Source: Bacteroidales bacterium (GTDB lineage: Bacteria > Bacteroidota > Bacteroidia > Bacteroidales > NBLH01). From it: 6,587 bases of DNA. Numbering within the stretch: position 1 is the stretch's first letter; each line of letters opens with the position of its first letter. The notes beneath the pieces were generated by a model. That model made no database searches. It worked only from the letters and a program-made list of their open reading frames with translations, and had not been told where the DNA came from. The stretch lies in the NCBI GenBank assembly GCA_021647685.1, contig JAKIUH010000258.1, positions 1 through 6,587 on the forward strand. Direction: 5' to 3'. Made by a program: the position numbers and the translations under genes. Shown here piece after piece: positions 1-6,347 of this stretch.

Positions 1-45
1 TACTTCCAGACCTATTTTTCAATTCTCTGATAAACATAAGAATAA

Positions 46-110
46 TTTTGCAACACCCAAAGATAAAACATAAATACTGATTATCAACTATTTATATGGG
101 TGTTGCAAAA
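46..110. repeat. Perfect 14-bp inverted repeat downstream of the glycosyltransferase gene
   Basis: The left arm TTTTGCAACACCCA (46-59) is an exact reverse complement of TGGGTGTTGCAAAA (97-110), with 37 bp of AT-rich sequence between. It lies 66 bp past the glycosyltransferase stop. Transcripts of either strand carry U's on the 5' side and A's on the 3' side of the stem, the reverse of a Rho-independent terminator, so a standard terminator role is doubtful. It could be a small MITE with terminal inverted repeats, two outward-facing insertion-sequence end remnants, or a 3' mRNA hairpin. Similarity does not extend past the 14-bp arms, and no clear target duplication is visible. Confidence 0.7.
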
Positions 111-175
111 AAGTGACGAAAACAGGAGATTAATATTGCTTTGTACCAATTATTAAACCTATCTGATTATTAACT

Positions 176-1087
176 TTAGTTATTCGATGATTGTAAGTTT
201 TTAGATAGCTTGATTATATACAGCAACTTATAAATATCAAATAAAAATAATTCTCCGCCGGAATTTATCAATATTTTGCGTAGTAAGGGTAGAAAATAAA
301 CAAAGGAAAACAACAAAACCTTATCGAAACTGTATTTTTTAAGTTGTTCATAAGTTCTTAATAATTTAACTTCTTTAAAAAATTTATCGCCTGCCAAATT
401 GTTGCTTATATAAAGCAAATTTTCTATTGCTTGTTCGGTTTTTTTAATAAATTCACGGTTATCTTCATCAAAATCATGTAGTGCAGGATTATCAATATGC
501 TGAACCAAAATATTATTTTGTCTTAAACGATATGCAAATAATGTATCTTCATGCCCATATTTTTTTAGCCGTTCATCAAAAGGTATTTTTTGAAAAATCT
601 CTCTTTTTATTAGGAAATTATTACTCATAAAAGAGGAATAAGGATTTTGTTTTCGTTTATTTACCGGTGGACATTCTCTATCTATTCCGTATTTTTGCCT
701 TAAGCGATAGTTTCTTTCCTTTTTTTTTGCGTCATAAATTCTTCCGCCACAAATTACACCGGAATTTTTATTGATTGAAGATAAATAAGCCGCTATAAAA
801 TCGTGTTTTGTTAATTTGCTGTCACAATCTAAAAAAAGCAAGTACTCATATTTAGCATATTTTAAAAAAAGATTGCGAATTTTTGCCCTGCCAATGTTTT
901 CATCTAAACGAATGTATTTAACATACTTTCCTGCAAGCAATACATTTTGTTTGTGATAAACAAAAAGCGAGGCATCATCAATTAAAATAATTTCAATAGG
1001 AACCGATTGCCGGTTAGCCATATCCAGCAAAGCATTGGTAAGTAAATTAACTTTACAATTATAAACCGGAATACAAATAGAAAGCAT
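176..1087 (-). CDS. Family 2 glycosyltransferase (GT-A fold)
   Basis: A 303-residue protein with the layout of GT2 enzymes, which transfer a sugar from a nucleotide-sugar donor to a glycan or lipid acceptor on the cytoplasmic side. The N-terminal strand MLSICIPVYN is the usual GT2 opening. IILIDDAS (33-40) holds the nucleotide-binding Asp pair (37-38). LFLDCDS (84-90) holds the DxD metal motif (Asp87, Asp89). SNNFLIKR (155-162) and GHED (178-181) match the acceptor loop and the ED catalytic-base region. The N-terminus has no signal or membrane segment. Residues 257-290 are hydrophobic and may lie against the membrane. The ATG directly precedes the first conserved strand, and no Shine-Dalgarno is visible. 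The gene is separated from tyrS upstream by a terminator, so it is probably transcribed alone. Fold is sure; donor, acceptor and pathway (polysaccharide, LPS or protein glycan) cannot be read from the sequence. Confidence 0.92.
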   Translation of the reverse strand: MLSICIPVYNCKVNLLTNALLDMANRQSVPIEIILIDDASLFVYHKQNVLLAGKYVKYIRLDENIGRAKIRNLFLKYAKYEYLLFLDCDSKLTKHDFIAAYLSSINKNSGVICGGRIYDAKKKERNYRLRQKYGIDRECPPVNKRKQNPYSSFMSNNFLIKREIFQKIPFDERLKKYGHEDTLFAYRLRQNNILVQHIDNPALHDFDEDNREFIKKTEQAIENLLYISNNLAGDKFFKEVKLLRTYEQLKKYSFDKVLLFSFVYFLPLLRKILINSGGELFLFDIYKLLYIIKLSKNLQSSNN

Positions 1088-1127
1088 ATCTATTTTTTAT
1101 ACACGAATACTCGAAAGTAATCATTTA

Positions 1128-1148
1128 TTTGAAATTTCAAAGGGTATT
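1128..1148 (-). promoter_or_regulatory. Palindrome overlapping a promoter-like motif upstream of the glycosyltransferase
   Basis: TTTGAAATTTCAAA (1128-1141) is a perfect 14-bp palindrome. It overlaps the minus-strand motif AATACCCTTT (1148-1139), and TACCCTTTG resembles the Bacteroidota -7 element TAnnTTTG with one extra base in the spacer. The TTTG ends about 50 bp before the ATG, the same distance as the better promoter match at tyrS. No TTG-type -33 element is found at the expected spacing. It may be a promoter with an operator, but the palindrome is AT-rich and could be chance. Confidence 0.3.
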
Positions 1149-1202
1149 ATTTATAATCGTTTGATTTACGCGGAAGATAAGCGTGGATTTAAGGTTTCAA
1201 AG

Positions 1203-1236
1203 AAAAACGGCAATCATTGCTAATTGCCGTTTTTTT
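1203..1236 (-). terminator. Rho-independent terminator of tyrS, symmetrical on both strands
   Basis: AAAAACGGCAAT (1203-1214) pairs perfectly with ATTGCCGTTTTT (1223-1234), giving a 12-bp stem with an 8-nt loop. On the minus strand it begins six bases after the tyrS stop codon (1242-1240) and ends in five T's followed by CTTT. The plus strand also has a T-run (1230-1236), so it could stop transcription in both directions. It separates tyrS from the glycosyltransferase gene. Confidence 0.88.
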
Positions 1237-1239
1237 ACT

Positions 1240-2544
1240 TTATTCAGCGATTATCAAAGAATATTTTTTCTTTCCTTTACGGATAAGAATAAAACGCTCG
1301 TTGATTAAATCGCCGGCATTAATTATTTTTTCAAAATTTTGCTCTTTTTCTTGGTTAATGCTTAATCCGTTATCTTTCATTAAGCGGCGTACTTCACCTT
1401 TTGATGAAAAAACTTTAGTTTTTTCTGCCAATAAATCTAAAATAGCGATGCCTTTATTTAATTCATCTTTACTGATTTTAAATTGGGGTACTCCCTCAAA
1501 AACAGACAATAATGTATCGGAATCCAATTTACTTAATGTTTCCTTAGTACCTTTTCCAAAAAGTATGGTCGATGCTTCTACTGCTTTTTCATATTCTTCT
1601 TCAGAATGGGTCATTACAGTAATTTCTTTTGCCAAACGTTTTTGTAGCAAGCGCAAATGTGGTGCTTCTTTATGTTCTTCTATCAATGTTTGAATTTCAT
1701 CACGCGACAGCAAAGTGAAAATTTTAATATATTTTTCAGCCTCCTCATCGGATGCATTTAACCAAAATTGATAAAAACGGTAAGGACTGGTGCGTTTAGG
1801 GTCTAACCAAACATTTCCGCTTTCGGTTTTTCCAAACTTGCCACCATCTGCTTTTGTTAAAAGCGGCCAAGTTAAAGCGTATGCCTTACCACCGGCTTTA
1901 CGGCGAATAAGTTCTGTACCTGTGGTAATATTTCCCCACTGGTCTGAGCCGCCCATTTGCAATTTACAATTATAATTTTCGTATAAATATAAAAAATCAT
2001 AACCTTGAACTAACTGATAAGTAAATTCCGTAAACGAAATTCCTTCTGCATCACTGTCATCTCCTTCGCGTTTCATACGGCTTTTTACCGAATCTTTAGC
2101 AAGCATGTAGTTTACACTAATTGATTTGCCAATATCGCGAATAAAATCCAAAAAGCTAAATTTCTTCATCCAATCGTAATTATTGACCATTAGCGCAGAG
2201 TTTTTTTCATCGCCACTAAAATCAATAAATTTTTCCAATTGCTTTTTTATAGCCTCTTGATTGTGCCGCAGGGTTTCTTCGTTTAATAAATTACGCTCTT
2301 TTGATTTACCTGATGGGTCACCAATCATACCGGTAGCCCCGCCAACCAATGCAATCGGTCTATGACCTGATTTTTGAAATAATTTAAGCATCATCACACC
2401 GGTCAGATGCCCTATATGTAAAGAGTCAGCCGTTGGGTCAATTCCCAAATAGGCTGTAGTCATTTCTTTTTCAAGTTGTTCGTCAGTTCCCGGCATAATT
2501 TCTTGTAACATGCCGCGCCACTTTAATTCTTCAATAAAGTTCAT
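1240..2544 (-). CDS. tyrS: Tyrosyl-tRNA synthetase (TyrRS, class I)
   Basis: Cytoplasmic enzyme that activates tyrosine with ATP and loads it onto tRNA-Tyr. It has 434 residues, the normal length for bacterial TyrS (E. coli about 424). The Rossmann catalytic domain carries the class I HIGH signature intact (43-46) after YLGIDPTADSL. The tyrosine-binding set is visible: Tyr176, Gln180 and Asp183 in YQLVQGYDF, and QMGGSDQWGN (196-205). The KMSKS-equivalent loop is KFGKT (236-240), the usual TyrRS form. An alpha-helical anticodon domain follows, then an S4-like RNA-binding domain from about 370 to the end (GEVRRLMKDNGLSIN, GDLIN). The ATG matches the family's N-terminus (MNFIEELKWRG). A Bacteroidota-type promoter lies about 50 bp upstream and a strong terminator follows the stop, so it is probably a single-gene transcript. 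No T-box leader is seen. The gene appears complete and functional. Confidence 0.99.
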   Translation of the reverse strand: MNFIEELKWRGMLQEIMPGTDEQLEKEMTTAYLGIDPTADSLHIGHLTGVMMLKLFQKSGHRPIALVGGATGMIGDPSGKSKERNLLNEETLRHNQEAIKKQLEKFIDFSGDEKNSALMVNNYDWMKKFSFLDFIRDIGKSISVNYMLAKDSVKSRMKREGDDSDAEGISFTEFTYQLVQGYDFLYLYENYNCKLQMGGSDQWGNITTGTELIRRKAGGKAYALTWPLLTKADGGKFGKTESGNVWLDPKRTSPYRFYQFWLNASDEEAEKYIKIFTLLSRDEIQTLIEEHKEAPHLRLLQKRLAKEITVMTHSEEEYEKAVEASTILFGKGTKETLSKLDSDTLLSVFEGVPQFKISKDELNKGIAILDLLAEKTKVFSSKGEVRRLMKDNGLSINQEKEQNFEKIINAGDLINERFILIRKGKKKYSLIIAE

Positions 2545-2595
2545 AAATATTCTTTATACTATTTGTTTATAACCCTCAGTTCTACAAAAGGGCTA

Positions 2596-2603
2596 CAAAG
2601 ATA
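2596..2603 (-). promoter_or_regulatory. Bacteroidota-type -7 promoter element of tyrS
   Basis: Read on the minus strand this is TATCTTTG, an exact match to the TAnnTTTG -7 consensus of Bacteroidota primary-sigma promoters. It lies 52 bp before the tyrS ATG, implying a leader of roughly 45 nt. The -33 position (about 20 bp further upstream) is a T-run, not a clean TTTG, so the match is half of the consensus. It is still the best promoter candidate in the window. Confidence 0.5.
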
Positions 2604-2675
2604 AATGAAAAAATGAGTTTTAAAAAAACGAAGCTGTTTCTGAAGGAGAAGTGGCGTTTAACCCTCATCACAGAA

Positions 2676-3791
2676 TTAATCAAAAGGAAGTAAAACCAAG
2701 CCTACAGATACAGGATAAAGCTCAGGTCCCCTATTTTCTTTGAATAAAGGCGTTACATCATAATTTGCAAACAAATTAATATACTTGTACCCTAGCCTGA
2801 AAGTAAGTCCGTACTTAAAACCGGGTATTTGAAAATCTGATTTATCTTTTTGCTTGCTACCGTTATATTTTTGAACATATTTTGAGCTAAGTTTTAAAGA
2901 GCCGACCACGCCAAAGCCAACATGAATACCGGAACTATTTTTTACCGGAATTTGAAATTCATAAAGAAGCGGCACATTAAAATACCATAAATTCAAATTG
3001 TTTTTACTTAATTCATAATTAGTTACGGGTTCGGCTACAATAATACCCTCAGCATTTTCTGTAATGTTCACATTATTTCTAAAATGGTATAAATTCCATG
3101 TGCTTCCCATTCCGGTTACTAAACCGTTTCTTTTTCCGAAAGGAATATTAAATTCCATAAAATTTAATGTAAATACCCATGATTTTTCAGGAGTAAGCTC
3201 AAAGTCTTGATAAGGGTCTAATGTAAATTTTTGGTCTTTATTTACCCAATTATTTAAGCCTATTTCAAAACCAGCCCAATGCCCGTTAAAATTCTTAGTG
3301 TTTTTGAAAGGATTAAAATCATAATTAAATTCCCACTCATCATGATTATCCTCAGGGATTTCTTTCTCATCATCATTCCAATCAAATTTATCAAAATCAT
3401 CTTCGGAATTATTTAGCTCATTTTCAATATCTTCAATACCTTTCCGTAATGCTTTTTGTTGCTTTTCAAGATTTTCGAGTGCTTGCTCCTGTTTTTTTAA
3501 ACTTTCTTCCAATTGTTTTAATACCTCTTCATCACTCGTTTCTTCAAGTTGTTTTTGTAGTCTTTCCAATTCTTTTTCATTTTGAAGCTTTTGTTTTTCA
3601 AGCTCTTCAAGCATGGTTTCAAACTCTGCTTTACCTTGTTGCAGCTTTTCTTTTTGTGTATTAAGCTCTTTTTTGTCTTTTTCGATAATTATTATTTTTT
3701 TATCGCCAAAATGAATAATGGTAGTATCATTTTGCCCCCAAGAAATAGTAAAAAATAAAATTAAAATGAATGTTGTAAATACCTTTTTCAT
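2676..3791 (-). CDS. Secreted coiled-coil protein with C-terminal outer-membrane beta-barrel (PF13568-like)
   Basis: A 371-residue envelope protein. Residues 1-19 form a Sec signal peptide (MKK, then a hydrophobic core, cut near SWG-Q). A short strand-rich segment, DTTIIHFGDKKIIIIEKD (22-39), follows. Residues about 40-127 are rich in Glu, Lys, Gln and Leu in heptad-like spacing, a long coiled coil. Residues 128-155 are an acidic linker (EDDFDKFDWNDDE...). The C-terminal part starts at HWAGFEIGLNNW (171-182) and contains alternating amphipathic strands (SWVFTLNFMEFNI, GLVTGMGSTWNLY, LWYFNVPLLYEF, GIHVGFGVVGSLKL, FKYGLTFRLGYKYINLF), ending VSVGLVLLPFD, as in small Bacteroidota barrels. It is therefore probably an outer-membrane protein with a periplasmic coiled coil. 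There is no OmpA-type peptidoglycan domain. The ATG starts the signal peptide, without a Shine-Dalgarno. Localisation is well supported; the specific function is unknown. Confidence 0.88.
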   Translation of the reverse strand: MKKVFTTFILILFFTISWGQNDTTIIHFGDKKIIIIEKDKKELNTQKEKLQQGKAEFETMLEELEKQKLQNEKELERLQKQLEETSDEEVLKQLEESLKKQEQALENLEKQQKALRKGIEDIENELNNSEDDFDKFDWNDDEKEIPEDNHDEWEFNYDFNPFKNTKNFNGHWAGFEIGLNNWVNKDQKFTLDPYQDFELTPEKSWVFTLNFMEFNIPFGKRNGLVTGMGSTWNLYHFRNNVNITENAEGIIVAEPVTNYELSKNNLNLWYFNVPLLYEFQIPVKNSSGIHVGFGVVGSLKLSSKYVQKYNGSKQKDKSDFQIPGFKYGLTFRLGYKYINLFANYDVTPLFKENRGPELYPVSVGLVLLPFD

Positions 3792-4097
3792 AATTTATTA
3801 AATTTTGGTAAATATTTTAGCTTTTTTCTATGACGAACAGAAAGGGTATTTTGTTACAAACATTAATATGCTTTATGCAATTACATTGCTATAACTTGTC
3901 CGGCTACCGGAAGATTGATTATTGGCTTTTCATCCCGTAGGGATAAGCTATTAATAGCTCTGCATGTAGCAATACCGGAATGCTGGAAAAAAATGTGTAA
4001 GCATAAAAGCAATACTTTAACCGGGATTTGAAAATGAGCCCAACTCCCATAGGTAAGTGGTTCTGAATTTATCCGATAAGCATGACAATAATGCCCG
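3792..4097. other. Gene-free 306-bp spacer between the lipoprotein and barrel-protein genes
   Basis: No credible coding frame is seen here. From 3877 to 3959 it holds a cluster of small palindromes, listed separately. Four CCGG tetramers (3900, 3907, 3975, 4021) stand out in AT-rich DNA. The minus-strand motif AATACCCTTT (3850-3841) lies about 50 bp before the barrel-protein ATG and could be a promoter relic. No convincing terminator for the lipoprotein gene is visible; the sequence just past its stop has no GC stem followed by T's. Confidence 0.6.
3877..3959. repeat. Cluster of four short palindromes, one REP-like
   Basis: Three hairpins each have a 5-bp perfect stem and a 3-nt loop: GCAAT-tac-ATTGC (3877-3889), TCCGG-cta-CCGGA (3899-3911) and ATCCC-gta-GGGAT (3932-3944). 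The last can extend, past a 3-nt bulge, with GCTT (3925-3928) pairing to AAGC (3945-3948). It is followed at once by a perfect 14-bp palindrome, AGCTATTAATAGCT (3946-3959), which would compete for the same bases. The ATCCC-GTA-GGGAT core in an intergenic spot resembles REP-type repeats of Bacteroidota genomes; this is from general knowledge, and copy number cannot be tested here. Confidence 0.55.
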
Positions 4098-4736
4098 TTA
4101 TTTTAATTTAAACCGAACCTCTGTATTAAAATCTTTTTTTGTAATATCAAAAAACGGTGCTGATAAAACCGCTTTGTGTTTATCTTCAGAAATTTTATAT
4201 TTGGGATTATCTGATTTTTTTATTCTTCGTTCAAAACTAAAAACAGCTCTATATTTATAATAATCTTTCATTGCACCTAAATCCTTTCCTCCCGCTGCTG
4301 TTTCTTTTGGAGGTATTCCTTTATATATTAGTGTTTTTCCTTTGCGTATAAAAAAAATAAAATCTTCACCGTCAGAAGTGTTGTTTTCATTCATGCCGGA
4401 TTTGTTTAAAGCTTTATTTAATTCATCAATATTTGCAAAATCATAGCTGATAAATAAAGCTTTATTATTGTTCCATCCGGATTTTAAATTACGAACCCCG
4501 GTTGTTTCAAGCTTTTTTACTGCTTGTGTTAATATTAAATCCAGAGAGTCTATAAATTCTCCGGTTCCCCCATCTGATGAATCTAATGAGTTCATCATAT
4601 CTATAAACTGAGACATATCAATAGTGCTTATATAGCTACCCGAAAAATCTTTATTAAAATGAAATTCTTGAGTAATTGTACAACTTGACAACAAAATAAT
4701 AATTAGTAGAATACCTGTAAAATATAGATTCTTCAT
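4098..4736 (-). CDS. Predicted lipoprotein of unknown function
   Basis: A 212-residue protein with a clear lipoprotein signal: MKN, a hydrophobic stretch (YFTGILLIIILL), then lipobox LLSSC with the lipidated Cys at 19. The residues after Cys (TITQ) lack an acidic surface-export signal, so it probably faces the periplasm. The mature part opens with a strand-like ITQEFHFNKDFSGSYISTID, then a Ser/Asp/Gly-rich turn (50-60), a helix (61-78), and mixed alpha/beta sequence with basic patches (FERRIKK, 168-174). The end TEVRFKLK is strand-like. No catalytic motif is recognised. The ATG at 4736 was chosen because it gives a compact signal peptide; an in-frame TTG eight codons upstream (4760) would add an unneeded hydrophobic extension. 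No Shine-Dalgarno is visible. It lies 257 bp after nhaA and 306 bp before the barrel gene, so it is probably transcribed separately. Lipoprotein call firm; family not recognised. Confidence 0.85.
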   Translation of the reverse strand: MKNLYFTGILLIIILLSSCTITQEFHFNKDFSGSYISTIDMSQFIDMMNSLDSSDGGTGEFIDSLDLILTQAVKKLETTGVRNLKSGWNNNKALFISYDFANIDELNKALNKSGMNENNTSDGEDFIFFIRKGKTLIYKGIPPKETAAGGKDLGAMKDYYKYRAVFSFERRIKKSDNPKYKISEDKHKAVLSAPFFDITKKDFNTEVRFKLK

Positions 4737-4782
4737 TATGAATATTTTAATTAAAAACAAACAACGGTTTTAAAAAAGTAAT

Positions 4783-4948
4783 CCAGTGTTATGTCAAGTG
4801 TGTTGTGTCGTATAAGTTGAAGTTATTTTTGTGTAGAACAAGGCAAAAATTTTTAGCATAGAAGTAGCAATGGTCTAAATTTTTAACAAAGTTCTACGCA
4901 AAAAGAACGAAACTTGGTATGACTAAAACATGCTAGACATAACACTAG
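4783..4948. repeat. Long imperfect inverted repeat (MITE-like element or structured RNA)
   Basis: The two arms fold on each other along nearly their whole length. The outer ends are perfect: AGTGTTATGTC (4785-4795) with GACATAACACT (4936-4946). The middle arms (4796-4821 with 4909-4935) pair imperfectly. The inner arms GTTATTTTTGTGTAGAAC (4822-4839) and 4891-4908 match at 16 of 18 positions, one exception being a G.T wobble. AAAAATTTTTAG (4845-4856) pairs with CTAAATTTTT (4875-4884) around a two-base bulge. The apical loop is about 10-18 nt near 4857-4874. The element sits almost exactly in the nhaA/lipoprotein gap, 45 bp past the nhaA stop and 46 bp before the lipoprotein ATG. It has no coding capacity. 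TCCA occurs at both borders (4782, 4949), but not cleanly enough to call a target duplication. Confidence 0.75.
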
Positions 4949-4993
4949 TCCAATATACTTAAAAAAACCTAATAAAACAGCAGATTTAAAAAA

Positions 4994-6328
4994 TTAAGCC
5001 TTTTTTTTGTTAATATTTCCTGATAAACGCAACACTAAATAGCCGGAAACAGCTGCTACAAAAGATGCTACCAAAATGGATTGTTTGGCAATATCGATTT
5101 GCTCAGGACTGAAAAAAGCTAAGTTTGCAATAAATAGGGACATGGTAAAGCCCAAACCTGCCAACAAGCCTACACCTGCAATATGCATATTGTTGATTTC
5201 TTTGGGGAGTACTCCTATTTTTAGCCATTGAGCAAGTTTTGTCAAAAAAAACACTCCTGTCAATTTTCCAAATATCAAACCAAAAAAGATTCCTAAAAAT
5301 ATAGGTTCTACAATTAAATTCCCAAAACCTCCAGAAATAACTACTCCCGCATTTGCTAAAGCAAAAATTGGCATAATTAAAAAATTCACAATAGGATGCC
5401 AAAAATGCTCTTTATATTGCAAAGGGTTATAGGCACATAATAAAAGCTCTTTCTGCTTCATTAAAATATCGTGTTTTTCGACACTGATAATTCCTTCTTC
5501 ATCCTCTTTTTCTAATGCTTTCAAACGGTTTACCAATTCTTGTGTTTCTGTGATATAGGTTTGCGTGTCAATTTTTGTATCTGCAGGTACGGTAAATGCC
5601 ACCAAAATACCGGCAATAGTAGCATGAACACCTGAATATACAAAGGCTACCCAAACAATTAATATACCCACTATGTAATAAAAATTTCGATTTCGGATAC
5701 CGGCATAATTTGCGCCCATAAGTAAAGCTATTCCGGCAATAGCAACGATGATTTCACTAAAAACTATTTGGTCGGTATAAAAAATAGCAATAACCAAAAC
5801 CGCTCCAATATCATCGGCAATAGCAAAAGCAGTTAAAAATATTTTTAAACTAAGCGGCACCCTGGTTCCAAGCAATGCTAAAATCCCAAGCGAAAAAGCA
5901 ATATCTGTAGCCATGGGTACTCCCCAGCCCGAAATTGAGTCTTGCCCGTAGTTAAATACAACAAAAATTAATGCCGGTATTAACATACCACCTATTGATG
6001 CAAAAATCGGTACAGCAGCTTTTTTAAAGCTTGACAATTCACCGGCTTTAATTTCTCGCTTAATTTCTAATCCAATTAAGAAAAAGAAAATTGCCATTAA
6101 AAAATCATTCACAAAATGATGTATGCTCACATCATAAAAAAATTGTCCGGGCTCACCGATACGCAATAATGTTTTATACCAAAAGTCATGATATGCATGT
6201 CCATCACCTGCATTTGCCCATAATAAAGCGATAATAGTACTGATAATCAACAAAATTCCAGAAGTTGCCTGACTGTGGATTAACCAACTGAATTGAGCTT
6301 TTAGTTTTTTTGATATTCTTGGTATCAT
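4994..6328 (-). CDS. nhaA: Na+/H+ antiporter NhaA
   Basis: Inner-membrane antiporter that expels Na+ (or Li+) in exchange for H+, for pH and salt homeostasis. It has 444 residues and about twelve membrane segments. Key residues of the NhaA fold are present: GLEIKRE (86-92, with the Glu matching E. coli Glu78); ATDIAFSLGILALLG (140-154) with Thr141 and Asp142 of the crossed-helix site; ADDIGA (171-176) with Asp172-Asp173, matching the ion-binding E. coli Asp163-Asp164; Lys355 in FGKLTG, matching Lys300; and GLGFTMSLFIANLAF (391-405). It is about 55 residues longer than E. coli NhaA (388), mainly from a charged cytosolic insert at about 250-305 (VNRLKALEKEDEEG) between membrane segments 8 and 9; such loops are common in Bacteroidota homologues. 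The ATG at 6328 gives a short basic cytosolic N-terminus, as expected. No nhaR-like regulator is nearby. It appears intact and functional. Confidence 0.98.
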   Translation of the reverse strand: MIPRISKKLKAQFSWLIHSQATSGILLIISTIIALLWANAGDGHAYHDFWYKTLLRIGEPGQFFYDVSIHHFVNDFLMAIFFFLIGLEIKREIKAGELSSFKKAAVPIFASIGGMLIPALIFVVFNYGQDSISGWGVPMATDIAFSLGILALLGTRVPLSLKIFLTAFAIADDIGAVLVIAIFYTDQIVFSEIIVAIAGIALLMGANYAGIRNRNFYYIVGILIVWVAFVYSGVHATIAGILVAFTVPADTKIDTQTYITETQELVNRLKALEKEDEEGIISVEKHDILMKQKELLLCAYNPLQYKEHFWHPIVNFLIMPIFALANAGVVISGGFGNLIVEPIFLGIFFGLIFGKLTGVFFLTKLAQWLKIGVLPKEINNMHIAGVGLLAGLGFTMSLFIANLAFFSPEQIDIAKQSILVASFVAAVSGYLVLRLSGNINKKKA

Positions 6329-6347
6329 AATATAATTTTGATTGTAA

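Noticed and set aside
1217..1693. Plus-strand open frame of 158 codons
   Set aside because: It lies antisense inside tyrS, whose motifs are fully conserved on the other strand. Its protein is low in recognisable features and it starts inside the terminator hairpin.
1790..1975. Plus-strand open frame of 61 codons
   Set aside because: Antisense shadow of the conserved TyrRS catalytic region, with no independent start signal or domain.
2604..2675. Possible terminator after the barrel-protein gene, using the T-run near 2621-2627
   Set aside because: The minus strand has a T-run, but no convincing GC stem precedes it; only 3-4 bp pairings can be drawn.
3449..3664. Plus-strand open frame encoding a hydrophobic 71-residue peptide
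   Set aside because: Antisense to the Glu/Lys-rich coiled coil; complementing GAA/AAA-type codons produces Phe/Leu-rich sequence, which mimics a membrane protein.
4057..4260. Plus-strand open frame of 67 codons overlapping the 3' end of the lipoprotein gene
   Set aside because: Mostly antisense to the lipoprotein gene, and no domain or signal is seen.
4737..4760. Upstream TTG start extending the lipoprotein by eight residues
   Set aside because: The ATG at 4736 gives a canonical lipoprotein signal. The TTG adds hydrophobic residues before it and has no ribosome-binding signal.
5103..5402. Second minus-strand frame of 99 codons inside nhaA
   Set aside because: Out-of-frame shadow of the conserved NhaA C-terminal helices; odd Cys/Phe/Arg-rich composition.
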